In this document: one piece after another, positions 18,090 through 28,572 of the stretch
How positions within the stretch are numbered: the first letter of the stretch is position 1
How the letters are laid out: each line of letters begins with the position of its first letter
From: Chitinophaga polysaccharea
GTDB lineage: Bacteria > Bacteroidota > Bacteroidia > Chitinophagales > Chitinophagaceae
DNA length: 64,000 nt
Reading direction: 5' to 3'
Assembly: GCF_007829335.1 (NCBI RefSeq)
Contig: NZ_VIWO01000005.1
Location: 535,323 to 599,322, forward strand
Notes under the pieces: model-generated
Told to the model about the DNA's origin: nothing
The model's input: only the letters and a program-made list of their open reading frames with translations
The model's database searches: none
Program-made: the position numbers and the translations under genes

Positions 18090-19412
18090 TTATTTCAATA
18101 TCTTATCGACGATCAACGCTCCCACGTTCTTACCCTGTACAGCACCTGCTTCTACGCCTGTACGGTAATGAATTCCCCCGTATACGCGACTGATAGAAGC
18201 TTCGGCAGCCGCGTCGGCAAACGAATTAAAATGCCGCTGCATGCCGATATATCTCAGATCACTGGTATCCTGGAAAGAAAAATTACGGCCATACATATAC
18301 TCCAGCACAGTAGCCGCCGATGCCGTGATCACGCTATGCCCACTTGGATATTCGGGGAACGGAGGCGTTTGTAAAAAAGGCACAAAATTATTATCAATGT
18401 GCTCATCTATATAGGTAACCGGGCGTATTACGCTGCTCCGGTATTTTTCATCCCAACAGGCTATAAATCCATCGTACAGCGCTATGGCCGTCATCGCATA
18501 TCCCTTTGCCACCTGTACCACATCAGCATTTGTTTGCCGGGCAGCAATCGCCGCAATACCCATCCAATGCCCTCCGGGTGTTATTTTCTTTGTACCGAAC
18601 ATCAGGTGTCCGGAATGCTCAATTACAAAAGGATTATCATCCCAATAACGCGCAATTGTTTCCTGTTCTTTGGTTAACTGTTTATGGATGGTGTAAACCT
18701 CATTGGCATTCTTATAAAAAAAACTGTTGGTATCTACACTAAACTGTGGAGGAGCTGGCGGCATAAATTGTGAAGCCGAATCCAGGACCAATGATTTCAT
18801 GGTGTTCCAGCACCACTCCACCCCATCTAAATAATCAGGTGGTGTAGGTCTCCATTTCCCAGGCTCTTTACTCCCCAGGTATTTCGGTTTTCCTCTCGAT
18901 ACCAGGTAGCCGTCGTCTTTTGCCCTCGCCAGTATTACTTTGGCAATAGTGTCGCCAAACGCAATGGAGCGGTCGTAGGTAGCTTTGTCCAGCTTGTCGC
19001 TGAACATGCGATACACGGCCTGTTCGTGTTTCTTCAGGGAGTCCACAGAAAAAACCTTTATGTTGCGGGTTACTGTAAAAAAAGCCTGCGATGCTGCCAA
19101 TGTATAGTCATAAGATTTCCCTTTTTCCGGTTCAGGCATTTTTGCAAAACCGCGTAACTTCCCGGCAATAGAACCTGCACCAGGCTTGCTATAGCGGATA
19201 GCTTCATAAGAGGCCAACGAGGTGTATACATACAACCGGGCAGCTACCGGGGGCGTAAATACATCGTAAATAATCACCTCGGTAAGCAGATCCTGGTTTT
19301 GATGTAATATCTCTGTGGCAGGTACCTCATTGATTGTTTTCCTGGAGCCGCAGGCAATAAAAAAAATGACGCCACCCGCCAGCAAACAGCACCTGATAAA
19401 TTTCTCTTTCAT
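18090..19412 (-). CDS. PAP2 / vanadium-dependent haloperoxidase-like lipoprotein
   Basis: 440 residues, lipoprotein signal with lipobox FIACG. The phosphatase/haloperoxidase motifs sit in the C-terminal third: KYRSSVIRP (K-x6-RP), EYPSGHS, and SRVYGGIHYRTG. In the last, the pattern SR-x5-H-x3-D lacks its final Asp and has Gly instead. Proteins of this kind in Bacteroidota are often labelled vanadium-dependent haloperoxidases, but phosphatase activity is just as possible, and the lost Asp may lower either. It starts 54 bases after the stop of the giant FG-GAP protein on the same strand, so the two probably form an operon. Confidence 0.8.
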   Translation of the reverse strand: MKEKFIRCCLLAGGVIFFIACGSRKTINEVPATEILHQNQDLLTEVIIYDVFTPPVAARLYVYTSLASYEAIRYSKPGAGSIAGKLRGFAKMPEPEKGKSYDYTLAASQAFFTVTRNIKVFSVDSLKKHEQAVYRMFSDKLDKATYDRSIAFGDTIAKVILARAKDDGYLVSRGKPKYLGSKEPGKWRPTPPDYLDGVEWCWNTMKSLVLDSASQFMPPAPPQFSVDTNSFFYKNANEVYTIHKQLTKEQETIARYWDDNPFVIEHSGHLMFGTKKITPGGHWMGIAAIAARQTNADVVQVAKGYAMTAIALYDGFIACWDEKYRSSVIRPVTYIDEHIDNNFVPFLQTPPFPEYPSGHSVITASAATVLEYMYGRNFSFQDTSDLRYIGMQRHFNSFADAAAEASISRVYGGIHYRTGVEAGAVQGKNVGALIVDKILK

Positions 19413-19466
19413 TCTTTTTTATTTTTATAGAGATAGAAACTGGTATAGAATTTTTTTATTTATACA

Positions 19467-22400
19467 TCAGAAAGATACTTTCCTGGTTCTTCCGTTGCTA
19501 TCCGCAATCACTATCGATGCCACGTTATCACCAACGCTAAGGAACCTGGCGGACTGGGAAAGAAAGGAAGCGCCCTCATAACATTCCTGCTTTTGTTTTC
19601 TTCCATCTTTAAATAAAAAGTCCGCGCTGATATCCCCCGGCAACAGCGGAATATGCTTCGTCCCCTTTTTCAGTGCAAATACTTTCAACGGGCCGCGGTT
19701 TTGGCCTGCGGCCAACAGATAATTCCCTTTCTTACTTCGCAGCTTTACCAGCGCTTTCCCATTGCCGGGAATAAAAATGCCGCTTTGAAGTATAGATTGC
19801 GGGGCAAAATTCCCTTTGCCGTCACCTTTCAACATCAATCCATTCAAGGCGTCATAACGGCCTACAGATACATCTGTTCCGTAGTCGTTGGTGTTGATGA
19901 CCACATCAAGGTTCCCATCTCCATCAAAATCATCTGTCACCATTCCATTCAGGGCCGACAACTGGGCTTTAAGCGGTAAGGGTACCAATGTAAACTTTCC
20001 ATTTCCATCGTTTCTGCAAAAACAAGAGTTGAAATTATTGGCGTGTAATTTTAGTACCCCGTCCAGTTGTTCTTTCGTGAACAGTTGATCCATGGTAGCA
20101 ACGGCATACGATTTATAGTTCTGGAATTTGGAACGCATTCCAATGATCTGTTTTATCATGTCATCCCGGCCGGGAACAGGAAACTCTTTCCGGGTGGTAT
20201 CTTCCTGGCTCACCGGGAGATATAGGGCAGGAATGGCATCATAGCTGCCGTTGTTGTCAAAATCTTTCGCATAAATAGTGGCAGGATACTGCTGCGATGC
20301 CTTGAATAATGAGTTGAGACCCAGGTTCCCCGCTATAAAATCAATATCCCCGTCGTTATCAAAATCTCCGGCCGCTAAACTATTCCACCAGCCTACCTGG
20401 CTGGACAGGCTTGTTTTTTCCGTTATGTTTTTAAAATGTCCCTTTTCATTTTTCAGGAAAGTAAGTGGCATCCATTCGCCAGCCAACACCAGGTCAGGCC
20501 ATCCGTCGTTGTCAAAATCCGTCATGAGCGCATCACACACCAGGCCTATATTATTTAATGTTCCGGCAACCTCGCCGGTAACATCAGTAAATTTTATCTG
20601 CCCGTTCCTGGAGTCGTTGCGGTAAATATATCCCGATACCGGGCTGGGATAACGCCAGGGGTCTACCCTCCCGGCCACAAACAGGTCCAGGTCCCCGTCC
20701 TTATCATAGTCTATAGCCCTCACACAGGACTTACTGGCATAATGCTGAGGCAACGCGAGCGAATCTTTTTTGAAATTTCCCTTTCCATCATTTACAAAAA
20801 GCTGGTCCTGGTAAATGGTGGAATTAGACTTACTTTCGTAACCTCCATGCGCTATATACAGATCCAGATCTCCATCGCCGTCGGCATCAAATAACGCAAT
20901 ACCCATATCCTGGAAATCGGTGTTCATTCCTTCTACCGGTGTTGCAAGCGATTTTTGTTTGAACAAGCCATCGGGTTGCTGGAATAAGGCCGTGGCTCCG
21001 AGGTATGAATTTCCGCCGATAATAATATCATCCAGTCCATCGCCGTTAACGTCTCCTGCTGCCAGCGAGGGCCCATATTCTGAGAACTTATGCGGCAATA
21101 ATTTCTGGATGTTGAAATCGATATAGTCTACCTGGGAGTGTTTGTAATGAATTCCCAGCGAATCCGTTATTTCTCTAAAGAGATTGTTATGTGCCAATGC
21201 TGGCACCAGCCAATCGTAATGATCGCGGGCATCGGCTTTATTGATTTTTATCGTCTGGTCCGGTTTTATATTTGTGGCTACCTGTTTGCTTCCATCCGGC
21301 CATTTCACCACCAGCGAATCAATTTTTGTTATGCTTCCAAGTCCAAAATGAGGATTTAGCTGGATGCTCGACAAATATCCACGATAAGGTGTTAGCTCAT
21401 ATGCCTGTTGCTGACTTCCATAATACAGCTCAATCCATGCCCCCAGCCCATTTATATTCCGTGAATCGCCGGTGAGCTGCACAGACAAATAGTGTTTATC
21501 CTGGGGCTTGGCATCCATCATCGTATTCTCATAAACGGAAGCTTCGTCATTGATGTTATTGATAACCATATCCAGGTCTCCGTCGTTGTCCAGGTCGGCA
21601 TACACCGCGCCGTTTGAAAATGTGGTCCTGCTGAGACCCCAGTTCACCGATACATCTGTAAACCTGCCATTGCCGTTATTATGAAAGGCGTACTTGTGCA
21701 GTTTCACTTCCGGGATTTGCGCAAGGGTATTGGATTGTGGCGTAACAGGCGCCGCCTCCTGCCGGTAAGCAATGAAATCTCGATCTGTTACGTCTTTAGG
21801 GAAACCGTTAGTTACCACCAGGTCTCTCCATCCATCGTTGTCGAAATCGGCCAGCAGGGGGCACCAACTCCAGTCAGTTTCCGCTACGCCCGAGAAGTAG
21901 CCCGTTTCACTGAAGACCGGGTCGCCGATCGAATCGTTGGCATTCACTCTCGGCCCTTCATTTACCTGGATGGAGTTTCTGACATATTGGTATTGATATT
22001 TAAAAAAATCATTCAGCTGAAATGTCTGGTAACTGTTTGCGCCCAGCATCATCTTCTTACGGTAGTTGTCTTCCGGGTTCATATCCAGTTCCACAATATC
22101 AGACAAGCCATCGTTATTAATATCTATCACGTCCTGCCCCATGCCATTGGCGGAAGTGTGCTTAAAATAAGCAGCGGCCTTGTCTGTAAAGGTTCCGTCG
22201 TGGTTATTGATATATAACAGATCGTTAGCAATAAAATCATTGGTGACAAAAATGTCCTTCCATCCGTCTTTATTGATATCTGCAATGGTAGCACCGTGCC
22301 CGTATCCTTCAATCGTAACGCCAGCTTGTTTTGTGACGTCTGTAAATACAGGATGGTGCAGCGCGTTATTCATATCATTACGGTAAAGCCGCCCGGTGCT

Positions 22401-23048
22401 GGGGAAAGTACCGTCGGTAATTTTAGCCTTAAAAACAGAAGGATTTACGTTGGGTAGAATTTCGTTTACCACAATATAAACATCCAGGTCCCCATCGTTG
22501 TCGTAATCAAAAAAGGTGGCCATCGTGGAATGGGTGCTGTCATCCAGGCCATAAGCTGCGGCTTCGTCTTTAAAAACAGGAATGCCTTCTTTATTCAGCC
22601 CCTGGTTTATGTAAAGCAGGTTCTTTCTTTTCTGTGGGTCCTTATTCATGGAGGCGCATACGTACATATCCATCCAGCCATCGTTGTTGATGTCGACTAC
22701 TGCCACTCCCCGGCACCATTTGCTGTTTCCGTCTACGCCGGCCGTAGCGGTAATGTCATCAAAACGCAGCCCTCCTTTGTTCAGGTACAATTTGCAGGCA
22801 ACCATATTCCCCGTGAAGTACAGGTCCTGCAAACCGTCATTGTTGAAATCGCCTACTCCCACGCCGCCTCCATTGTAGATATTGGTGACATCAATCGGAT
22901 TCAGCGAATCGCTTTCCACTATTTTATTGTTGAAAGTGATCCCGGAATGTTGTGAAGATACCGGCTGAAATAGTGTATGTTTTTGCTGACAAGACACAAC
23001 AATCAACCAATTAAGCAGTAGCGCGGTCATGAGCCGGGGTGATAGCAT
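19467..23048 (-). CDS. Giant FG-GAP/VCBS repeat lipoprotein with ASPIC/UnbV domain
   Basis: 1193 residues; lipobox VVSC near residue 20, so surface or periplasmic lipoprotein. It has many FG-GAP/VCBS-type calcium-binding blades of the form DFNNDGxxDL (GDFNNDGLQDLYF, VDINNDGWMDMYV, GDVNGDGLDDIII and others) that should fold into beta-propellers. An ASPIC/UnbV segment lies at about residues 530-605 (NGLGAWIELYYG, VVKWPDGSKQ). Proteins of this family commonly accompany SusC/SusD pairs in Bacteroidota and may bind glycans or glycoproteins at the surface. It is divergent from the SusC/SusD pair at 23535-28517, with back-to-back promoters sharing one box. Confidence 0.88.
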   Translation of the reverse strand: MLSPRLMTALLLNWLIVVSCQQKHTLFQPVSSQHSGITFNNKIVESDSLNPIDVTNIYNGGGVGVGDFNNDGLQDLYFTGNMVACKLYLNKGGLRFDDITATAGVDGNSKWCRGVAVVDINNDGWMDMYVCASMNKDPQKRKNLLYINQGLNKEGIPVFKDEAAAYGLDDSTHSTMATFFDYDNDGDLDVYIVVNEILPNVNPSVFKAKITDGTFPSTGRLYRNDMNNALHHPVFTDVTKQAGVTIEGYGHGATIADINKDGWKDIFVTNDFIANDLLYINNHDGTFTDKAAAYFKHTSANGMGQDVIDINNDGLSDIVELDMNPEDNYRKKMMLGANSYQTFQLNDFFKYQYQYVRNSIQVNEGPRVNANDSIGDPVFSETGYFSGVAETDWSWCPLLADFDNDGWRDLVVTNGFPKDVTDRDFIAYRQEAAPVTPQSNTLAQIPEVKLHKYAFHNNGNGRFTDVSVNWGLSRTTFSNGAVYADLDNDGDLDMVINNINDEASVYENTMMDAKPQDKHYLSVQLTGDSRNINGLGAWIELYYGSQQQAYELTPYRGYLSSIQLNPHFGLGSITKIDSLVVKWPDGSKQVATNIKPDQTIKINKADARDHYDWLVPALAHNNLFREITDSLGIHYKHSQVDYIDFNIQKLLPHKFSEYGPSLAAGDVNGDGLDDIIIGGNSYLGATALFQQPDGLFKQKSLATPVEGMNTDFQDMGIALFDADGDGDLDLYIAHGGYESKSNSTIYQDQLFVNDGKGNFKKDSLALPQHYASKSCVRAIDYDKDGDLDLFVAGRVDPWRYPSPVSGYIYRNDSRNGQIKFTDVTGEVAGTLNNIGLVCDALMTDFDNDGWPDLVLAGEWMPLTFLKNEKGHFKNITEKTSLSSQVGWWNSLAAGDFDNDGDIDFIAGNLGLNSLFKASQQYPATIYAKDFDNNGSYDAIPALYLPVSQEDTTRKEFPVPGRDDMIKQIIGMRSKFQNYKSYAVATMDQLFTKEQLDGVLKLHANNFNSCFCRNDGNGKFTLVPLPLKAQLSALNGMVTDDFDGDGNLDVVINTNDYGTDVSVGRYDALNGLMLKGDGKGNFAPQSILQSGIFIPGNGKALVKLRSKKGNYLLAAGQNRGPLKVFALKKGTKHIPLLPGDISADFLFKDGRKQKQECYEGASFLSQSARFLSVGDNVASIVIADSNGRTRKVSF

Positions 23049-23297
23049 ACGTGAAAAGTTTATGAATATTTAAATACGGGATACTGGTATTACCTCTTTC
23101 GCAGCACAGGCTTTGTGCGCAGTAAGCGCTATCCGGCGTTGCTGAACGCATATCCGGTAACGTGAAACTGTTTGGCTGATATCCTGTCTGTTTATCTTGT
23201 TCCTCCCTGTGGGGCCCCCCCTGATTTCGGTTGCTTATATATTATCCACTGTTTCGCTGAATAAAATTGCAGTGGCGTTTACTTGCTTAAAAAAAAG

Positions 23298-23327
23298 TTG
23301 GTGGTAATTATTTTTTTACTACTTTTA
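23298..23327 (+). promoter_or_regulatory. Probable promoter of the SusC/SusD pair
   Basis: TTG (23298-23300), 19 bases, TACTTTTA (23320-23327), one base off TAnnTTTG, reading toward susC at 23535. The shared box TATGTACAAACATA begins 2 bases after it, where the transcript would start. Confidence 0.45.
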
Positions 23328-23328
23328 A

Positions 23329-23364
23329 TATGTACAAACATATGTACATAATAAGTAGATACAA
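23329..23364 (-). promoter_or_regulatory. Promoter of the FG-GAP lipoprotein with shared operator box
   Basis: On the minus strand TTG (23362-23364), 19 bases, TATGTTTG (23335-23342). The -7 is inside TATGTACAAACATA (23329-23342), identical to the box at 12017-12030, and is followed directly by the perfect palindrome TATGTACATA (23341-23350), identical to 12315-12324. One site could therefore control both divergent genes. The rest of the 486-bp gap holds no gene that I can see. Confidence 0.55.
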
Positions 23365-23534
23365 AAATATAAAAAATTACCGAATAAAAAAGGACTTGTT
23401 AGATCATCCGTTTTTTTTGAAACCCGCACCTGTAAGAAACTGAGGCTGACGCATTACCTACAACATCACCTATAAAATCACCAAAATCTTGCTCCCTGGA
23501 AACAGGGTGATAGCAAAAAAATTAAACCACGATT

Positions 23535-26500
23535 ATGAAATCGACACTACTTCCAGGTGTTTGGCACAAAGCCAAATACACGCTTTGCTGGATTACGCTG
23601 CAAAGTCTTCTGTGTACCCCCTTATGGGCCAATGACAAACACTCCCCTCCGGGCATAGCGCCGGATATTTCCACCAAACGAAAAACTGTGGGCATTGCAG
23701 ACCGGGTTGTCAAAGGACAGGTAACCGGGGAAAAGGGGGAGCCACTGCCAGGCGTTAGCATCTCCGAAAAAGGCACCGGCAACGGCACCGTGTCGGATAA
23801 AGACGGCCGGTACACCCTCAAAGTAAAGGATGCCAACAGTATAATTGTGTTCTCTTTCATCGGTTACCTGCCCCGGGAAGTGAAGGTAGGCGCCTTGTCT
23901 GCTATCGATGTAAAATTGGAAACGCTTTCAAAAAACCTCAACGATGTGGTAGTGGTAGGATATGGCACCCAGAAAAAGAAAGAACTCACCAATGCGGTGG
24001 TACAGGTATCCGGTGCTGAGATTAAGAAATCTACTGCCGTTTCTATGTCTAACTCCTTGTCTGGCCGCCTGGCAGGCGTATTTGTTAACCAACGAAGCGC
24101 AGCACCGGGTTTTGACGATGCAGAAATACTGGTACGCGGTCCTAAAACATACCGCAACAGCTCTGCACTAATCGTAATTGATGGGGTAGCCAACGCCGAT
24201 CCGGACGGATTAAACCGGTTGGATCCCAATGACATTGAGTCTATATCCGTATTAAAAGATGCCTCTGCCGCAGTTTATGGGGCACAATCAGCGGGAGGTG
24301 TTATCCTCGTTACCACCAAACGGGGAAGAAGCGGCAAGCCCACTTTCGATTTCAGCACAACACAATCCTACCAGTCGCCTACCATGAAAGTAAGATCGGC
24401 CAACGTTTTTGAATACATGAATGTGCTCAACGAAAGAAGAGCGCTGGAAGGAACGCCACCCGATTTTCCGGATGATTTGGTGAATGCGTTTAAAAATGGG
24501 ACCAGAAGGCCGGAAGACTGGTACAAGGCTCTGGTAGCACCTCCTGCCAAGCAATCCAGACAGTCGCTTACCATGAGAGGTGGAACAGACAGGGTGAAGT
24601 ACTTCTTGTCGCTCGGAACCGCCGGACAGGGGGGCATTCTACGGGGTGATGATAAAACAAAACTGAGGCAATATAACGTAAGAAGCAACGTAGACGTTTC
24701 TGTAACGGAAGATCTCGAAGTAGGCCTGGATCTTGCCTATCGGCAAAAAAACACCCAGACCCCACAAGGAGGCTCAGGACAAATATCCTACTTCGCCAAT
24801 ACCAGCCCTTTACAGGAAGCCTATATTGGTGGCGACTATCGCTACCCCGGTGAAGGATGGTCGCAGCTAAACCCTGCAGCAAGGTTACTCAGCCCCGGAT
24901 ACCAGCGTTACCAGGCAGATGTTACCAATGGTACCATTCGTTTCAAATACAATATGCCATTTCTGAAAGGCCTGTCATTAGATGGTTTTGCTGCTGTTGT
25001 CAAAACCCTGAACTACGACAAGGTTTTCAACTACACCTGGTTTTACTATGAAAGAGGCGCCAACCCCGGAGAAATAGTAAAGAAGAAATCAAGGTCAGTA
25101 GAAGATATCGGGCTGAAGGAAAATTTCACACAAAGCCAGTCTGTTACGGGAAACATAAAGCTCTCTTACAACACCATCATCAAAGACCATAAAATAAATG
25201 CCTTTATTGCTTATGAGCAAATGGCATACAAAGACAACTTTTTCTGGACCAGCCGCCTGGGCTATGCTTCGCCATTAATTGACCAGATCTCTGCGGGAAG
25301 CACCGACCGGCAAAACTGGAATAACGATGGAGGCGCCAGCGAGTCTGCCCGCCGGAATTATTTTGGTCGTGTGAACTATGAATACAAAAGCAAATACCTG
25401 TTTGGTTTCAGCGCCCGGTATGATGGATCAACCATCTTTCCTAAAGAAAGCAGGTTTGGATTTTTCCCCCAGGCATCTGCAGGATGGGTGCTCAGTCAGG
25501 AATCCTTTATACCGAAGCATATATTCAGCAACCTGAAATTAAGAGCTTCCTGGGGCCAGTTGGGTAACGACCGCGTAAATCCCTTCCAATACTTAGGCGC
25601 CTATGGCTATGCACCAGGCTGGGTGGTGAACGGATCAGATGTACAGGGAATATCCCCTACCCAAACCCCCAATCCACGCATTACCTGGGAAGTAAGTGAA
25701 ACAACGGACCTTGGTTTGGAAACAGGATTCTTAAATAATCGGTTAACCTTCGAGTTCGATGTTTACAACACACAAACGTCCCATATCCTGGGTAAGCGAC
25801 AAGCCTCTGTTCCCGGATATACCGGTCTCGCATTGCCAGATGAAAACATTGGTAAAATGAACAGCAAGGGATTTGATGTGCAAGCAGGCTACCGGCAGAA
25901 TTTTGGACGCCTGGGTTTCAGAACCAATGCTAATATTTCCTATAGCAAAAATAAGATCATCTTCTTCGACGAAACACCGCAGGCGCAGCCCTATCAGAAA
26001 CTGGAAGGCAATCCGCTGGGTTCCATATTGGTGTATAAAGCCATCGGTATCTACAGGTCACAGAGCGATATCAGTAAATATCCCAGCTATCCCGGCGCTA
26101 CCGCCGGCGGGCTGATATTTGAGGATCTGAACCATGATGGCAAAATTGATGTGAATGACAAATACAGGTTCGATGCTACTGCCTTTCCTAAAACGCAGTT
26201 TGGCTTAACTATCGGATTCGATTATGGCAACTTTGACCTCACCGTGTTGCTACAGGGACAAACAGGCGCCAAATGGAGATTAAGCAATGCGTTTAATTCA
26301 GGCGCAGGAGGAAACGGTCTTGAATACGTGGCCCTGAACTCCTATTCATTAAAGAATACCAATGCCGTACTTCCCATGATTGCTCCTAACGGTGTAGCCG
26401 CAGAAGACGCCGACTTCTACTACCACAAAGCTGTGTGGGCCCGTTTAAAGTCCGCCGAACTGGGATACAATCTTCCAAAAAATTTGCTATCGAAAGCCAA

Positions 26501-26660
26501 AATCTCCGGTTTGCGGGTGTATGCATCTGGCGACAACATATTCATGTTGTTCAACAACCTGAAGAAATATGGTGCCGGCGATCCCGAATTCGTACTTAGT
26601 AACGGCGGCGGCTATCCCAACATGAGAACATTTAGTTTCGGAGCTAATCTTACTTTCTAA
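23535..26660 (+). CDS. SusC/RagA-family TonB-dependent outer-membrane transporter
   Basis: 1041 residues. A signal peptide is followed by a carboxypeptidase-regulatory-like domain (about 58-135; VVKGQVTGEKGEPLPGVSI), the TonB-box region NDVVVVGYGTQKKKE, a plug domain with the SusC signature IESISVLKDASAAVYGAQSAGGVILVTTK (split here only by reading), and a beta-barrel ending in the aromatic FSFGANLTF. No STN domain is present, so it is controlled by a conventional regulator, not an anti-sigma factor, in agreement with the operator box upstream. SusD follows after 9 bases. It should import manno-oligosaccharides across the outer membrane; the substrate is inferred from the neighbouring mannosidases. 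Confidence 0.95.
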   Translation: MKSTLLPGVWHKAKYTLCWITLQSLLCTPLWANDKHSPPGIAPDISTKRKTVGIADRVVKGQVTGEKGEPLPGVSISEKGTGNGTVSDKDGRYTLKVKDANSIIVFSFIGYLPREVKVGALSAIDVKLETLSKNLNDVVVVGYGTQKKKELTNAVVQVSGAEIKKSTAVSMSNSLSGRLAGVFVNQRSAAPGFDDAEILVRGPKTYRNSSALIVIDGVANADPDGLNRLDPNDIESISVLKDASAAVYGAQSAGGVILVTTKRGRSGKPTFDFSTTQSYQSPTMKVRSANVFEYMNVLNERRALEGTPPDFPDDLVNAFKNGTRRPEDWYKALVAPPAKQSRQSLTMRGGTDRVKYFLSLGTAGQGGILRGDDKTKLRQYNVRSNVDVSVTEDLEVGLDLAYRQKNTQTPQGGSGQISYFANTSPLQEAYIGGDYRYPGEGWSQLNPAARLLSPGYQRYQADVTNGTIRFKYNMPFLKGLSLDGFAAVVKTLNYDKVFNYTWFYYERGANPGEIVKKKSRSVEDIGLKENFTQSQSVTGNIKLSYNTIIKDHKINAFIAYEQMAYKDNFFWTSRLGYASPLIDQISAGSTDRQNWNNDGGASESARRNYFGRVNYEYKSKYLFGFSARYDGSTIFPKESRFGFFPQASAGWVLSQESFIPKHIFSNLKLRASWGQLGNDRVNPFQYLGAYGYAPGWVVNGSDVQGISPTQTPNPRITWEVSETTDLGLETGFLNNRLTFEFDVYNTQTSHILGKRQASVPGYTGLALPDENIGKMNSKGFDVQAGYRQNFGRLGFRTNANISYSKNKIIFFDETPQAQPYQKLEGNPLGSILVYKAIGIYRSQSDISKYPSYPGATAGGLIFEDLNHDGKIDVNDKYRFDATAFPKTQFGLTIGFDYGNFDLTVLLQGQTGAKWRLSNAFNSGAGGNGLEYVALNSYSLKNTNAVLPMIAPNGVAAEDADFYYHKAVWARLKSAELGYNLPKNLLSKAKISGLRVYASGDNIFMLFNNLKKYGAGDPEFVLSNGGGYPNMRTFSFGANLTF

Positions 26661-26669
26661 AAATTCATT

Positions 26670-28517
26670 ATGAAATCATTGAAATTATTACATAAACAGG
26701 CTGCGAAAATCTCCATCTTCCTGCTTGCCGGCATAGCAGCAAATACTATTTCGTGCAATAGGGATCTGCTGGATAAAAAGCCTTTGGATAAACTTACGGA
26801 TGATGCGGTCTTCTCCGATGCCACTTTTCTCCAGAACTATGTATATGGCGTATACAATGGCATGAAACCCATCTGGTATCCCGGCACCGGCGGATTCGAA
26901 ACCCTGACGGATGTTGCCGTTTCCCAGCCTGAAACACACGATAAAGCAGCTGGTATCCGTCAGTATATCCAGGGAACTATTTCTCCTGATAATATCACAG
27001 ATCTAACCAACATCTGGAATGAGGAATACGGGTATATCAGGAAAGCAAATGTGTTCTTTGAGAAAACAGCCACTTCGTCCTTTGATGCCACCGTACTAGA
27101 TCCCATGAAAGGGGAAATGCATTTCTTACGGGCGTGGATGTACTTTGAGCTCACAAAAACATTTGGCGGCGTACCCATCATCACCAAAAGCTACAAACTC
27201 GACGATGCCAATCTTGATGTGCCCAGGAATACATACGATGAGTGCTCAAAATTTATCCTGGATGAATGCGAGCAGGCCATCACGCTGTTAAAGAATGTGG
27301 CCCCGGCGGGAGGAAAAATAACCAAAGCTGCCGCCATGGCTTTAAAAGCAAGGGTGCTGTTGTATATGGCGAGTCCACTCAATAATCCCTCCAACGACAA
27401 AACCAAGTGGCAGGCTGCTGAAACAGCTACCAAAGCTGTACTTGACCTGAGTTTCACACTGCATCCTACGCATGAAGACCTGTTTACCAGGCCACTGAAA
27501 ATGGATGAAATCATCCTGGGGAAATCCTTTACACCTGGCACCAGGGTACCAGACTGGGGTTTTAACTACGATTACTGGCCCAGTGGATTTGATGCCCGGC
27601 AGCGCATTATGCCTACGCAAACATTTGTGAATATGTTCCAGATGACTAACGGGCAATATCCCTACCTGGCAGACGGGGTTACGGTTAATCCCGCTTCCGG
27701 ATATGATCCGCAACAACCCAACAAAAACAGGGATCCCAGGTATTACAGTGATATTATCTATCCTGGCGCAGGTCCTTTTACCATCAATGATGGGGCAAAA
27801 AGTACGGTAAGAACATACGAATACTGGGAAGATGCCAATCCTAATCCGGACAATGCAGCACCTTATGCCAATCCTAATAAGGTAGATCCTAAAAACGGAC
27901 AAACACTTTATGATTTTGGACGCGACTCCAAAACCTATTGGGTAAAAGGCTTCACCCCATTCCACTGGAGAGTGCAAACAGGCTATACCTTCAGAAGGCT
28001 CTGTGATTTCAATGGCCCCCGTGCAAGCTTCGACTATGATTATTCCCAGGCCATTGTTTTTCTCAGGTTGGCAGAATTTTATCTCAACTATGCAGAAATT
28101 GAGATGGCTCTCGGCAATGAGGCAGTGGCAAGGGATTATATCAATAAGGTACGAAAAAGACCTTCAGTGAATATGCCTGACATTACCAGCTCGGGCGCTG
28201 AACTGGTAAGAGCATACAGGAACGAACGGGCTATCGAACTACACCTGGAAGATCACCGCTTCTTTGACCTGATGCGTTGGAAAGCGGCTCCGGGAAATAT
28301 TGATATTCCTATCCGCGGGTTAACCAGTGTGAAAATGGATTGGACCGGCGCTCAACCTGGTGATTTAACAGGCAAACTGTCATATACCTATGGCGTCATT
28401 GATGCCGCCGAAGTAAGAGCACCATGGAAAGGCGACTACTACTATCTATTGCCCATTCCACGGGAAGAAATAAAGAAAAGTCATGACGCCATCAAACAAA
28501 ATCCGGGTTATCAATGA
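26670..28517 (+). CDS. SusD/RagB-family glycan-binding lipoprotein
   Basis: 615 residues; lipobox TISC near residue 29. The SusD N-terminal region (DLLDKKPLDKLTDDAVFSD, FLQNYVYGVYNGM) and the C-terminal RagB region (LRLAEFYLNYAEIEMALG, RNERAIELHLEDHRFFDLMRW) are typical, and the protein ends with the usual LLPIPREEIKKS. It starts 9 bases after susC and forms the lid of the SusC channel on the cell surface. A bidirectional terminator follows. Confidence 0.95.
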   Translation: MKSLKLLHKQAAKISIFLLAGIAANTISCNRDLLDKKPLDKLTDDAVFSDATFLQNYVYGVYNGMKPIWYPGTGGFETLTDVAVSQPETHDKAAGIRQYIQGTISPDNITDLTNIWNEEYGYIRKANVFFEKTATSSFDATVLDPMKGEMHFLRAWMYFELTKTFGGVPIITKSYKLDDANLDVPRNTYDECSKFILDECEQAITLLKNVAPAGGKITKAAAMALKARVLLYMASPLNNPSNDKTKWQAAETATKAVLDLSFTLHPTHEDLFTRPLKMDEIILGKSFTPGTRVPDWGFNYDYWPSGFDARQRIMPTQTFVNMFQMTNGQYPYLADGVTVNPASGYDPQQPNKNRDPRYYSDIIYPGAGPFTINDGAKSTVRTYEYWEDANPNPDNAAPYANPNKVDPKNGQTLYDFGRDSKTYWVKGFTPFHWRVQTGYTFRRLCDFNGPRASFDYDYSQAIVFLRLAEFYLNYAEIEMALGNEAVARDYINKVRKRPSVNMPDITSSGAELVRAYRNERAIELHLEDHRFFDLMRWKAAPGNIDIPIRGLTSVKMDWTGAQPGDLTGKLSYTYGVIDAAEVRAPWKGDYYYLLPIPREEIKKSHDAIKQNPGYQ

Positions 28518-28572
28518 TCACCTACCAGCATACATCTGTCTCGAGTCCACATTAAATTCAAGTCAAAAAAAG

